Below, one piece after another: positions 1 through 7,434 of a DNA stretch of 25,874 nt (position 1 is the first letter of the stretch; each line of letters starts with the position of its first letter). Origin of the DNA: a virus; IMG/VR virus record IMGVR_UViG_3300042485_000150, positions 1 through 25,874 of that record. One strand, written 5' to 3'. The position numbers and the translations under genes are program-made. The notes under the pieces are model-generated. The model did not search any database and had not been told where the DNA came from. It saw nothing but the letters and a program-made list of their open reading frames with translations.

Positions 1-1146
1 GGTTCTACTGTAGCTGAGGATGATGAGCAGTTGCATGGTACTAAAGGTATGCATGATGTGAAACCTGTTCTTGAAAGACAACACAATGAGCACCCTAAAG
101 ACGTGCTAGGTTCTTATTACGGCTCATTTTGCCAGCCTGAGTTTTGGTTAGAGAAGCCTAGAACAATGCCTGACTTACATGACTTGGATCTTCAACTAGC
201 TGCATCTACTACAGGTGATTTTGCTGAAGGCTGGCGTATAGCGCAGAAGTTAGAGGCTACAGAGCCAAGTAACAATAGAGCAGCATATAATCGTGGTTGG
301 TATCTCTTAAGACAAGGTCAGATTCAAAAGGGTTATCAGTTATTAGATAGAGGTCGTGTTGCTGGAGTCTTTGGTAATAAACAACCCGATGTACCTACAC
401 CACAGTGGGATGGCAAGACTAAAGGAATTGTGCTGTTAAATCTTGAAGGCGGTCTAGGCGATCAAATACATCAAGTTAGATATGCGAAGTATATCGCTGA
501 GAAGGGTTGTAAAGTCATCGTGGCTTGCTCTGGTCAGTTAGCGTCTTTATTCGTTAATGTAGAGGGTGTATCTAGCGTTATTCAGCACGAAGCGGTGTTT
601 GGTATCTATCATGACTTTTGGGTTGCTGGTATGAGTGCTATTGTACCGTTAGGCTTTGAATTAGAAGATATTAGTGGTGCACCTTATTTACCTAAACCTG
701 TTACAATAAAGGGAAGAAAGAAACGTATTGGTTTAAGATGGCAGGGCTCTACACAGTTTGAACATGAGCACCACAAAGCCTTTCCTTACCAGTTGATGTT
801 TGATGCTGTTAAGAGTGATAACTACGAGTTTATAAGTCTACAAAGAGATGCTGGTGTAGAGGCTACGCCTATGTGGGTTAAGCAAGTGCCTCTTAATAGT
901 TGGGAAGATACTAGAGCTGCTGTAGCAAGTTGTGATTTGGTCATATCGGCATGTACAAGTGTATCGCACTTATCGGCTGCCATGGGGATTGAGACTTGGG
1001 TAGTGACACCGATTATGCCTTACTTCCTATATGCACTAGAGGGCGAAGCAACCCCATACTATGACAGTATGACTTTAATAAGACAAGAAATATTTGGCGA
1101 GTGGGATGCCCCGTTTGCTTTAATTAAAGAAAGATTGGAGAACTAA
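1..1146 (+). CDS. TPR-containing glycosyltransferase family 9-like protein, 5' partial
   Basis: The frame is open from base 1 to a TAA at 1144-1146, so the gene probably begins left of the window. The TTG at 31 has no special support as a start. After an acidic, His-rich lead there is a TPR-like helix pair (about nt 180-360, around NNRAAYNRGWYLLRQGQIQKG). A GT-B-type domain follows: the GGLGDQIHQVRYAKYI segment (about nt 447-500), the RIGLRWQGS strand start (about nt 727-753) and the C-terminal nucleotide-sugar-binding region with DLVISACTSVSHLSAAMG (about nt 934-987). This order matches TPR proteins that end in a heptosyltransferase (GT9)-like domain. Such enzymes transfer a sugar from a nucleotide donor; the acceptor cannot be told here. 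The next gene starts directly after the stop codon. Modification of the fibre or of a host surface glycan is inference from position. Confidence 0.72.
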   Translation, partial: GSTVAEDDEQLHGTKGMHDVKPVLERQHNEHPKDVLGSYYGSFCQPEFWLEKPRTMPDLHDLDLQLAASTTGDFAEGWRIAQKLEATEPSNNRAAYNRGWYLLRQGQIQKGYQLLDRGRVAGVFGNKQPDVPTPQWDGKTKGIVLLNLEGGLGDQIHQVRYAKYIAEKGCKVIVACSGQLASLFVNVEGVSSVIQHEAVFGIYHDFWVAGMSAIVPLGFELEDISGAPYLPKPVTIKGRKKRIGLRWQGSTQFEHEHHKAFPYQLMFDAVKSDNYEFISLQRDAGVEATPMWVKQVPLNSWEDTRAAVASCDLVISACTSVSHLSAAMGIETWVVTPIMPYFLYALEGEATPYYDSMTLIRQEIFGEWDAPFALIKERLEN

Positions 1147-2358
1147 ATGTCAACTAAGTATCCCGGAGGCGTAATCAAGTCTTCACCTGTAGTACCAGCT
1201 GGACCGTATCAAAACAGTTCTGCTTCAGGTGTATGGACAATGGAGCAAGCGGGATACTGGATAAAACAAGGCAACTGGCCCACTGCTGGGAATTTACCAC
1301 CTTACGGGGGGTTGTACTCTTGGGGCCAAAATAATAGGGGTCAGTTAGGTCTAGGTAATATTACTAACCGTTCTAGTCCTGTGCAAGTAGGTGCACTTAC
1401 CACTTGGCTTAGCCTATCTGGGGGCGCTGAACATACCCTTACTATTAAAACTGATGGTACACTCTGGTCTTGGGGTTATAACGATAAGGGGCAGTTAGGT
1501 CTAGGTAATTCAACTTACTACTCAAGTCCTAAACAAATAGGTGCACTAACAACTTGGTCTAAAATTGCATGTGGAAATAGCTACACTATAGCCACTAAAA
1601 CTGATGGTACCCTTTGGTCTTGGGGGAGTAATAACTTTGGTCAACTAGGCCTAGGTAATATTACTAACCGTTCTAGTCCTGTGCAAGTAGGCGCACTAAC
1701 AACTTGGTTAAATATTGCATGTGGGGCTTTTCACACCATAGCAACTAAAACTGATGGTACACTCTGGTCTTGGGGTGGAAATAGTTTTGGGGAGTTAGGT
1801 CTAGGTAATACAACTAACCGCTCAAGTCCCGTACAAGTAGGTGCTCTTACAACTTGGTCTAAGATAGCATCAAATGGGGGTTACCATACCATAGCCACTA
1901 AAACAGATGGTACGCTCTGGTCTTGGGGAAAGAACGCTGACGGTCAGTTAGGGCTAGGTAACATAACTTACTATTCTTCTCCTAAACAAGTAGGCGCACT
2001 AACAACTTGGTTAAATATTGCAGGTGGGGAAGCTCACACCATAGCAACTAAAACTGATGGTACACTCTGGTCTTGGGGGGATGGCATCCATGGGCGGTTA
2101 GGTCTCGGCAATGAAACTAACTACTCAAGCCCTAAACAAATAGGTGCACTAACAACTTGGTCTAAAATTGCATGTGGGGAAGCTCACACCATAGCAACTA
2201 AAACTGATGGCACCCTGTGGTCATGGGGGTTTAATTCTAGCGGTCAGTTAGGTCTAGGCGATACAGACCAACGTTCAAGTCCTGTACAGGTAGGTGCACT
2301 AACAACTTGGTCTAAAATTGCATGTGGAGATAACTTTACTCTAGCCATCCAATCTTAA
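1147..2358 (+). CDS. Phage fibre-like protein with seven RCC1 beta-propeller repeats
   Basis: This 403-residue protein has two parts. Residues 1-45 carry the KYPGGVIKSSPVVPAG and SASGVWTMEQAGYWIKQGNWP signatures, a type of N-terminus seen on many marine phage virion proteins and probably a virion attachment segment. Residues 55-403 are seven units of about 50 residues, each built as LWSWG-x-N-xx-GQLGLGN, then SSPxQxGALTTW, then IACGxxHTIATKTDG. That is the RCC1 fold, and seven units is the blade number of a complete RCC1 propeller. In cells RCC1-type propellers bind proteins or chromatin; in a phage the likely role is host receptor binding as a fibre tip. Variation is concentrated in three short loops per blade. 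GGAG at 1137-1140 precedes the ATG. The stop of the upstream glycosyltransferase touches the start codon. Confidence 0.8.
   Translation: MSTKYPGGVIKSSPVVPAGPYQNSSASGVWTMEQAGYWIKQGNWPTAGNLPPYGGLYSWGQNNRGQLGLGNITNRSSPVQVGALTTWLSLSGGAEHTLTIKTDGTLWSWGYNDKGQLGLGNSTYYSSPKQIGALTTWSKIACGNSYTIATKTDGTLWSWGSNNFGQLGLGNITNRSSPVQVGALTTWLNIACGAFHTIATKTDGTLWSWGGNSFGELGLGNTTNRSSPVQVGALTTWSKIASNGGYHTIATKTDGTLWSWGKNADGQLGLGNITYYSSPKQVGALTTWLNIAGGEAHTIATKTDGTLWSWGDGIHGRLGLGNETNYSSPKQIGALTTWSKIACGEAHTIATKTDGTLWSWGFNSSGQLGLGDTDQRSSPVQVGALTTWSKIACGDNFTLAIQS
1318..2358 (+). repeat. Seven tandem ~150-bp RCC1 blade repeats
   Basis: The codons for SWG begin at 1318, 1468, 1618, 1768, 1921, 2071 and 2221, so the period is 150 bp with one unit lengthened by one codon. 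Similarity is high at the DNA level as well as in protein: 2024-2060 and 2174-2210 are identical over 37 bases. Two alternative loop versions (NRSSPVQ and YYSSPKQ types) are mixed along the array, which suggests copying between units. Confidence 0.9.
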
Positions 2359-2383
2359 TTAATTTCAAACAAAGGAAACAAAA

Positions 2384-2830
2384 ATGACACAATTATATGT
2401 ACAAGTAGTGAATGGCGAAATGGCACAATGTTGGGACACTATACCCCCAGTGCCAGTAGGTCAAGATGGTTGGAAGTATGCTATTGAGATTATTCCTACT
2501 GTTATACCTTACCAACAAGGCTTAAATGGTCCAGTCTATGATTGCACTAAAGACCCTGTTGAGATCGTATGGACAGTTTATGATATCTCTATTGATAGCC
2601 GTAAGTCTAATATGAAAGGTCAAAACTCAGGTCAGTTCAACCAAGTTGTAGCTTATGAAGCGCAAACTGAAACTGATGGCAACCCTAATACTCACTACGA
2701 TGCACAAGTAGTTGCAGATGCTCAGACACGTTATGAAAGAATTAATGTTGAGATTGCTGCAGCAACTACGCAAGACCAGTTAGATGTGATTCAACAAGAA
2801 CTAAACGCTTTTGTACCGCCATCTAACTAA
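2384..2830 (+). CDS. Small hypothetical tail-fibre-associated protein
   Basis: The 148-residue product has no motif I can assign with certainty. The N-terminal half is beta-like and aromatic (VQVVNGEMAQCWDTIPPVP, then VGQDGWKYAIEIIP). The C-terminal third is predicted helical (about residues 105-140, with TTQDQLDVIQQELNAF) and ends in FVPPSN. A clear AAAGGAAA ribosome site lies 8-12 bases upstream of the ATG. Its place directly after the propeller fibre resembles that of fibre-assembly or fibre-cap proteins, but this is inference from position only. The stop codon is followed after one base by the start of the methyltransferase gene, so the two are probably translated together. Confidence 0.6.
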   Translation: MTQLYVQVVNGEMAQCWDTIPPVPVGQDGWKYAIEIIPTVIPYQQGLNGPVYDCTKDPVEIVWTVYDISIDSRKSNMKGQNSGQFNQVVAYEAQTETDGNPNTHYDAQVVADAQTRYERINVEIAAATTQDQLDVIQQELNAFVPPSN

Positions 2831-2831
2831 T

Positions 2832-3398
2832 ATGAAGTTAAATCTTGGATGTGGGTATAACAAACTTGAAGGCTACATTAATGTAGATCAAGACCCACGT
2901 TGTAAGCCCGATGTTGTAGCAGACTTAGAGAAGACTTTGCCTTTTGAGGATAGCTCAGTAGATGAAATCGCTCTAACTCACGTGCTAGAACATCTGGGTC
3001 AAGATACTAAAACTTACCTAAACATATGGAAAGAGTTCTACCGTGTACTAAAAGACCAAGGCATTATAAAGATTGTCGTGCCTCATCACTTACACGAGAA
3101 CTTCCACCACGATCCTACGCATTGTAGGAAAGTAACACCTGTCGGTGTGGACATGTTTAGTCAAGAAAGAAATCTTCATACGATTGAGACAGGAGGTTCT
3201 GAGACTACGTTAGGTCTGCAGTGTGGTATTGATATAGGTGTTACTGAAGTTGGGTACGACCTCATGCCAGAAGTGCAAAAAGAGCTTCAAGGGCAACCAT
3301 ACCATATAATAGAGCGTGAAGTTAATAAGCGTAACAATGCATGTTTTCAAGTGCAGATCAACGCCAAAGCCTACAAACCAGCAAGAGGTGATGTATAA
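2832..3398 (+). CDS. Class I SAM-dependent methyltransferase
   Basis: The start is placed at ATG 2832, giving 188 residues. A TTG at 2811 in the same frame would add seven residues inside the previous gene and would put extra sequence before MKLNLGCG, the expected first beta strand. The SAM-binding glycine loop is LNLGCG (residues 3-8), the acidic end of strand 2 is INVDQD (D19), and HVLEHL (50-55) followed by FYRVLKDQGIIKIVVP (69-84) matches the central core of small Methyltransf_11-like enzymes. The family moves a methyl group from S-adenosylmethionine to small molecules, sugars or proteins; no DNA methyltransferase catalytic motif (NPPY or PC) is seen. There is no good ribosome site, so coupling to the gene before is likely. 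It lies in a block with a glycosyltransferase and a fibre. Confidence 0.78.
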   Translation: MKLNLGCGYNKLEGYINVDQDPRCKPDVVADLEKTLPFEDSSVDEIALTHVLEHLGQDTKTYLNIWKEFYRVLKDQGIIKIVVPHHLHENFHHDPTHCRKVTPVGVDMFSQERNLHTIETGGSETTLGLQCGIDIGVTEVGYDLMPEVQKELQGQPYHIIEREVNKRNNACFQVQINAKAYKPARGDV

Positions 3399-3769
3399 TG
3401 GGTTTTAAGTTAAGCGAGAAGTCTTTAAAGCGGTTAGAAGGGGTACACCCTGATTTGGTAAAGGTCGTACAACATGCCATTACTATAACGCCTTTAGATT
3501 TTGTGGTACTTGAAGGCCTACGCTCTAAAGAAAGACAACGCTATTTGGTAGACAAAGGTGCTTCTAAAACGATGGACTCTTACCATATTACAGGACATGC
3601 AGTGGACATAGCGCCTATAATAGGAGGAGAAGTTTCATGGGATTGGAAGTACTATAATGCCTTATCTGCCTTTATTAAAGAGGCGGCGCAAGATGTTGGG
3701 GTTTTTATAGAATGGGGTGGAGATTGGAAGACTTTTAAAGACGGTCCTCACTGGCAGATACATAGATAA
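3398..3769 (+). CDS. M15-family peptidase endolysin (L-Ala-D-Glu or D-Ala-D-Ala type)
   Basis: The 123 residues form a single compact catalytic domain. The SYHITGHAVDIAP motif supplies zinc ligands H63 and D70. EWGGDW (105-110) and DGPHW supply the probable catalytic D115 and the third zinc ligand H118. GLRSKERQ (40-47) is the substrate-side arginine motif. This is the arrangement of the M15 endolysins such as that of phage T5, which cut peptide bonds in the peptidoglycan stem. There is no signal peptide and no separate cell-wall-binding domain, as is usual for phages of Gram-negative hosts, so export needs a holin. The next gene encodes a plausible one. The start ATG shares one base with the TAA of the methyltransferase gene. 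Confidence 0.9.
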   Translation: MGFKLSEKSLKRLEGVHPDLVKVVQHAITITPLDFVVLEGLRSKERQRYLVDKGASKTMDSYHITGHAVDIAPIIGGEVSWDWKYYNALSAFIKEAAQDVGVFIEWGGDWKTFKDGPHWQIHR

Positions 3770-3770
3770 T

Positions 3771-3776
3771 TAGGAG
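3771..3776 (+). promoter_or_regulatory. Ribosome binding site of the small holin gene
   Basis: TAGGAG ends six bases before the ATG at 3783. This good Shine-Dalgarno match supports a real gene in a stretch that would otherwise look non-coding. Confidence 0.65.
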
Positions 3777-3782
3777 TCAACG

Positions 3783-3959
3783 ATGGCGTTTTTCTCATGG
3801 GTACTAGCAAGATTACAAGAAAGCTCAACATGGTACGGCCTAGCGGCTATACTAACAACTGCGGGTTTGAACTTAGATCCTGCTCTTAGTAAAGAGATTA
3901 TAAGCTTCGGTGTAAGTGCTGCTGGCTTTATTGCTGTTATAACTAAGAACAAAACATAA
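3783..3959 (+). CDS. Small holin-like membrane protein (58 aa)
   Basis: A 58-residue frame runs from ATG 3783 to TAA 3957-3959, directly after the endolysin. It has two hydrophobic stretches, residues 17-31 (WYGLAAILTTAGLNL) and 40-54 (ISFGVSAAGFIAVIT), separated by a short loop with D32, K37 and E38. It ends in the basic tail KNKT. Size, hairpin topology and position beside an M15 peptidase fit a small class II-like holin, which makes membrane holes that release the endolysin to the periplasm. It has a good ribosome site, and its TAA shares one base with the ATG of the next gene, as with other junctions here. Holins are too diverse for a family to be named from sequence alone. Confidence 0.72.
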   Translation: MAFFSWVLARLQESSTWYGLAAILTTAGLNLDPALSKEIISFGVSAAGFIAVITKNKT

Positions 3960-4588
3960 TGCTTGGGTTTGCTCCTCTTGCGACTATACCAATAGCGGAC
4001 ATACTGCTAGGAAACACTGTCACTCTAGCGGGGCAAAACCTAACCTTAACTCAATCTTCTGTATCAGCTGCAATATCAGCTACCATAAACCTTACAGGGC
4101 AAACAGCCCTTGTATTGGCTCAAAACTCTACATCCGTAACCGCCACAGCAAGTTACACGCTAGTAGGTCAAAACCTAGCATTTACTCAAAACAACCTAAG
4201 TATAACAGCTAGTAGTGTAAAGCTGCTCTTGGGTCAAGTAGCAATGAACTTAGCTCTCAATTCAATAGAGGCTACCGCAGCGGCAAATGCAATATTAACA
4301 GGGCAAACAACCCTTGTGCTGACCCAAACCAATGTAGCTGTTACGGCAGCGGCAAACTATGAATTAATAGGGCAATCTTTAACGCTAACACAAAACAGTA
4401 CAAAAGAGGCTGTAGCGCCTACATTAGGCAGCCAAAACATGCAATTAACCTTGCATTCTATGCGTATGTGGAACAAAATAGACCCATCGCAGAACCCTAA
4501 TTGGACGAGCATAAATACAACGCAATCATCAGGTTGGACGGAAATAAATACTGCTCAAAACCCTAATTGGACTGACATACCTACTTAA
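3959..4588 (+). CDS. Virion structural protein with seven ~22-residue beta repeats
   Basis: The 209-residue product opens with MLGFAPLATIPIAD, an N-terminal type found on marine phage structural proteins. About seven units of roughly 22 residues follow (residues 18-160), with the core pattern L-x-GQ-x-L-x-LTQNS-xx-VTA. Alternating hydrophobic residues suggest two beta strands per unit, as in a beta-solenoid or stacked fibre shaft. The C-terminal 45 residues repeat a tryptophan unit, NPNWTSINTTQ, SSGWTEINTAQ and NPNWTDIPT. There are no cysteines and very few charged residues before the tail. A fibre, spike or decoration role is inference. The gene follows the holin with a one-base stop/start overlap. 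Confidence 0.65.
   Translation: MLGFAPLATIPIADILLGNTVTLAGQNLTLTQSSVSAAISATINLTGQTALVLAQNSTSVTATASYTLVGQNLAFTQNNLSITASSVKLLLGQVAMNLALNSIEATAAANAILTGQTTLVLTQTNVAVTAAANYELIGQSLTLTQNSTKEAVAPTLGSQNMQLTLHSMRMWNKIDPSQNPNWTSINTTQSSGWTEINTAQNPNWTDIPT
4010..4450 (+). repeat. Seven imperfect ~66-bp repeats encoding GQ-LTQNS beta units
   Basis: The GQ (or SQ) core dipeptide recurs at about residues 25, 47, 69, 92, 114, 136 and 157 of the encoded protein. The units are conserved more in protein than in DNA, so this is an older duplication than the RCC1 array. Confidence 0.65.
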
Positions 4589-4599
4589 GAGATACAACG

Positions 4600-5172
4600 A
4601 TGCCGAGTACATACAGCTCTAATTTACGCATACAACTCATTGCCTCTGGTGAACAAGCTAACCAGTGGGGTATTACAACTAATACCAATTTAGGCACCCT
4701 TATAGAGCAAGCCATTGCGGGTTTAGCCAGCGTAGACGTAACTGCTGGAGATGTAACCTTAACTGCTTTAAATGGGGTATCTGACCAATCTAGGCAAATG
4801 ATACTTAACATAACGGGAACTCCCGGTGTATCAAGGCAGATACTAGCCCCTGCTGTATCTAAGGTGTATGTAGTTGCTAATGACTCTGATAGTGATGTTG
4901 AGATTGTAACTACGACTGTAGGAAGCTTGGGTATTACAGTTACTTCGGGTATTTCAACAATAGTTTATAGTGATGGGGTTGACTTCTATACTGCTAATGA
5001 TAACGTACTTGCTACTTATGCTCCTAATGTTGCAGTTATAACCGATGCTCTTGGTGTGTTGACAGGCTCTACAGTTACTGATACAGAATTAGGCTATTTA
5101 AGTGGGGCAACTAGTAATATACAAACCCAGATAAATAGTAAGTTTGCCACTAATTTTATTTTAAGCATATAA
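4600..5172 (+). CDS. Short tail-fibre-like structural protein
   Basis: The first 45 residues (TYSSNLRIQLIASGEQANQWG, then TNTNLGTLIEQAIAG) match an N-terminal segment common to marine phage fibre-like proteins, where it probably docks to the virion. The middle (about 46-135) is rich in Thr, Val and Ser with beta character. The last 30 residues contain TVTDTELGYLSGATSNIQTQI, a short fibre-shaft motif that is usually repeated many times in longer fibres but occurs once here. At 190 residues the protein looks like an adaptor plus a stub, so it may be a fibre base that lost its distal part or may pair with the RCC1 protein. It sits 11 bases after the previous gene and 13 before the next. Confidence 0.65.
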   Translation: MPSTYSSNLRIQLIASGEQANQWGITTNTNLGTLIEQAIAGLASVDVTAGDVTLTALNGVSDQSRQMILNITGTPGVSRQILAPAVSKVYVVANDSDSDVEIVTTTVGSLGITVTSGISTIVYSDGVDFYTANDNVLATYAPNVAVITDALGVLTGSTVTDTELGYLSGATSNIQTQINSKFATNFILSI

Positions 5173-5185
5173 CGGGGGCATATAG

Positions 5186-7432
5186 ATGCCTTTACAATAC
5201 CTACAATTTAGGCCGGGTGTATCAAGAGAGTCTACAGATTTAGCTAACTCAGGTGGTTGGTACGCCGGAGATAAGATACGCTTTCGTTCAGGTATGCCTG
5301 AAAAGTTAGGAGGATGGGCGCCAGCTACGTCAGCTATGTTCCTTGGGGACTGCAAACACATTGTAGAATGGGTTACTTTATCTGGATTCTATCTACTTGG
5401 CTTAGGGACTAACTTAAAGTACTACATATATTCTGGCGGTGCATACTTTGACATCACGCCACTACGGGTAACTTTAAACCTCCCTGCAAACCCTTTTCTA
5501 CCTATATATTCTACTCTTAATGCTAGTATTACGGCTACAGATACGTCTTTTGATGTCGTTAGTGGTACGTCTTTTACTCACCTAGCGCCTTATATTATTA
5601 AGATTGACTCCGAAGAAATATGGGTAAGCACTGCATCTATTAGCACTTTATCAGGTTGTATTCGTGGATATAATGGAACTACTGCAGCTGCACATAGTGC
5701 AACCACTCCGGTAACAAGCTCTTGGGTAACGGTAGACTCTCCATATAACCATGCAACACCTAATGACTTTGTAACTTTTAGTGGCGCTACGGCGTTCGGT
5801 CCTTATACAGTAGATGACCTTAATAAAGAATACGAAATCAAATACACTGATGCTGCTTATATCAATATAGACACAGGGGTTCAATCTACTTCAGTAACTG
5901 CGGGCGGTGGCTCTGCTCCTGTTGTAGCGGCTTATCAAGCAACTACTGGGTTAAATACTACTAGCTTTGGTGCTGGTTGGGGTGCAGGCCCTTGGAATGG
6001 AAATCATGGGTGGAATACCCCCTATCAAAGTAATGGAATTGAAGACGAGCTTCGTTTGTGGAGTGCTGATACCTTTGGGCAAGACCTATTCTTTAACTCT
6101 GAGTATGGTCCTATCTACTACTATGCAGGGTCTAATGTTTCTTTAAGTGGTCAAATAACAGGTCGTGGGATTAATATTCGTGCTATGGGGGGAACTGATG
6201 GGTTTGCTCCTGCTGTGGGTACTCGGGTGTTTGTTACTGAAGAGCGCCATGTTGTTGTACTAGGGACTAATGATCCTACGCTCCCTGTTGTTTCTGCAGG
6301 TAGTTTTGTACTAGGAACAGCTTATGTTATTGATAGTGTAGGGACTACAGACTTTACACTTCTCGGTGCAGCTAAAAACGAAATAGGGCAGTACTTTATA
6401 GCTACAGGGGCGGGCTCAGGAGCCACTACAGGAACAGCGATTAACGCTGTGAGAGACCCTTTATTAGTACAATGGTGCGATCAAGAAAATCCACTTATCT
6501 GGGACCCTGCAGATATAACAAACACTGCGGGATTTTATAGGCTCACTAATGGTAGTGAAATAATAACCTCTGAAAAGACTCGTAAAGAAGTTATTGTTTG
6601 GACAGATTCTGCTATCTATTCTATGCAGTATCAAGGGCAGCCTTTTATATTCGGGTTTAATCTTGTCTCTGCTGAAATAACTATAGCTTCTCCAAATGCG
6701 GCGACTACGGCTAATGGCATTACTTACTGGATGGGCATTGATAAATTCTATGCTTATTCTGGGCGTGTAGACACGCTTCCTTGTTCGTTAAGGCAGTATA
6801 TATTTGATGACTTTAACACCGATCAATCAGCTCAAGTATGTTCTGGCACTAATGAAAAGTATAATGAGATCTGGTGGTTTTATCCTTCTGCAGACTCTGA
6901 AGTCATTGACCGTTATGTTATCTACAACTATCTTGAAAAGCTTTGGTATTATGGACAAATGGAACGCACTGCGTGGCTAGACTCACATATACAGGGACTT
7001 CCTTGGGCTACTGTTGATGGTATGTTGGTGCAGCATGAGAATGGTGTAGATAATGGGTGTACTAATCCTCCTAGTGCGATTGTAAGTTATATAGAGAGCG
7101 CTGACTTTGATATTGGTGAGGGCGATCAGTTTTCTTTTGTTAAGCGGGTTATTCCTGACGTTGACTTTATTGGTTCTACCGTACCTGCTCCTTCAGTTGT
7201 TATGACTATATCTGCTAGAAACTTTCCGGGGCAAGGTGTTTTTACTTCTGCTGACGCTCCTGTAATTGCAGGTAATAAAGTGACTACTCAGGTATATGAT
7301 TATACCGATCAAATATGGATACGTTTACGTGGTAGACAGATAGCTTTTAGAATAGGTAGTGAAGATTTAGGTATAAAGTGGCAGTTGGGAACTCCTAGAC
7401 TCGAAGTGCAACCTGATGGGCGTAGAGGGTAA
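5186..7432 (+). CDS. Large virion structural (tail hub or tube-like) protein with two inserted modules
   Basis: The 748-residue protein begins LQFRPGVSRESTDLANSGGWYAGDKIRFRSGMPEKLGGW, a well-marked opening of a marine phage structural family often placed with podovirus tail proteins. The core has aromatic beta segments (residues 280-365 and 425-748), including DPLLVQWCDQENPLIW, TSEKTRKEVIVWTDSAIYSM and NEIWWFYPS, compatible with a beta-propeller like tail stabilisation proteins (P22 gp10 type). That fold assignment is inference. Two stretches look like foreign modules: residues about 107-178 (ITATDTSFDVVSG to CIRGYNGTTAAAHS) and about 368-421 (VIDSVGTTDFTLLGA to GQYFIATGAGSGA). Both resemble small domains scattered through unrelated phage proteins. 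No catalytic motif is seen. The ribosome site is a weak G-rich run before the ATG. Confidence 0.68.
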   Translation: MPLQYLQFRPGVSRESTDLANSGGWYAGDKIRFRSGMPEKLGGWAPATSAMFLGDCKHIVEWVTLSGFYLLGLGTNLKYYIYSGGAYFDITPLRVTLNLPANPFLPIYSTLNASITATDTSFDVVSGTSFTHLAPYIIKIDSEEIWVSTASISTLSGCIRGYNGTTAAAHSATTPVTSSWVTVDSPYNHATPNDFVTFSGATAFGPYTVDDLNKEYEIKYTDAAYINIDTGVQSTSVTAGGGSAPVVAAYQATTGLNTTSFGAGWGAGPWNGNHGWNTPYQSNGIEDELRLWSADTFGQDLFFNSEYGPIYYYAGSNVSLSGQITGRGINIRAMGGTDGFAPAVGTRVFVTEERHVVVLGTNDPTLPVVSAGSFVLGTAYVIDSVGTTDFTLLGAAKNEIGQYFIATGAGSGATTGTAINAVRDPLLVQWCDQENPLIWDPADITNTAGFYRLTNGSEIITSEKTRKEVIVWTDSAIYSMQYQGQPFIFGFNLVSAEITIASPNAATTANGITYWMGIDKFYAYSGRVDTLPCSLRQYIFDDFNTDQSAQVCSGTNEKYNEIWWFYPSADSEVIDRYVIYNYLEKLWYYGQMERTAWLDSHIQGLPWATVDGMLVQHENGVDNGCTNPPSAIVSYIESADFDIGEGDQFSFVKRVIPDVDFIGSTVPAPSVVMTISARNFPGQGVFTSADAPVIAGNKVTTQVYDYTDQIWIRLRGRQIAFRIGSEDLGIKWQLGTPRLEVQPDGRRG

Positions 7433-7434
7433 GT

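Noticed and set aside
31-33. TTG at 31 as the true start of the first gene
   Set aside because: The frame is open to base 1 with no stop, and no ribosome site is seen before 31, so the gene is more likely cut by the window edge.
1318-2358. Diversity-generating retroelement target in the fibre gene
   Set aside because: No reverse transcriptase or separate template repeat is seen in the window, and the variation is between tandem blades rather than at adenines of one C-terminal repeat.
1318-2358. CRISPR-like array because of regular repeats
   Set aside because: The 150-bp period, the continuous reading frame and the RCC1 motifs show coding repeats.
2811-2831. TTG start seven codons upstream for the methyltransferase
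   Set aside because: It lies within the previous gene, and MKLNLGCG from ATG 2832 begins at the expected first strand of the fold.
3770-3952. 60-residue reverse-strand open frame in the gap after the endolysin
   Set aside because: The forward strand here encodes a better candidate: a ribosome site, a two-helix hydrophobic protein and start/stop overlap with the next gene. The reverse frame is its shadow.
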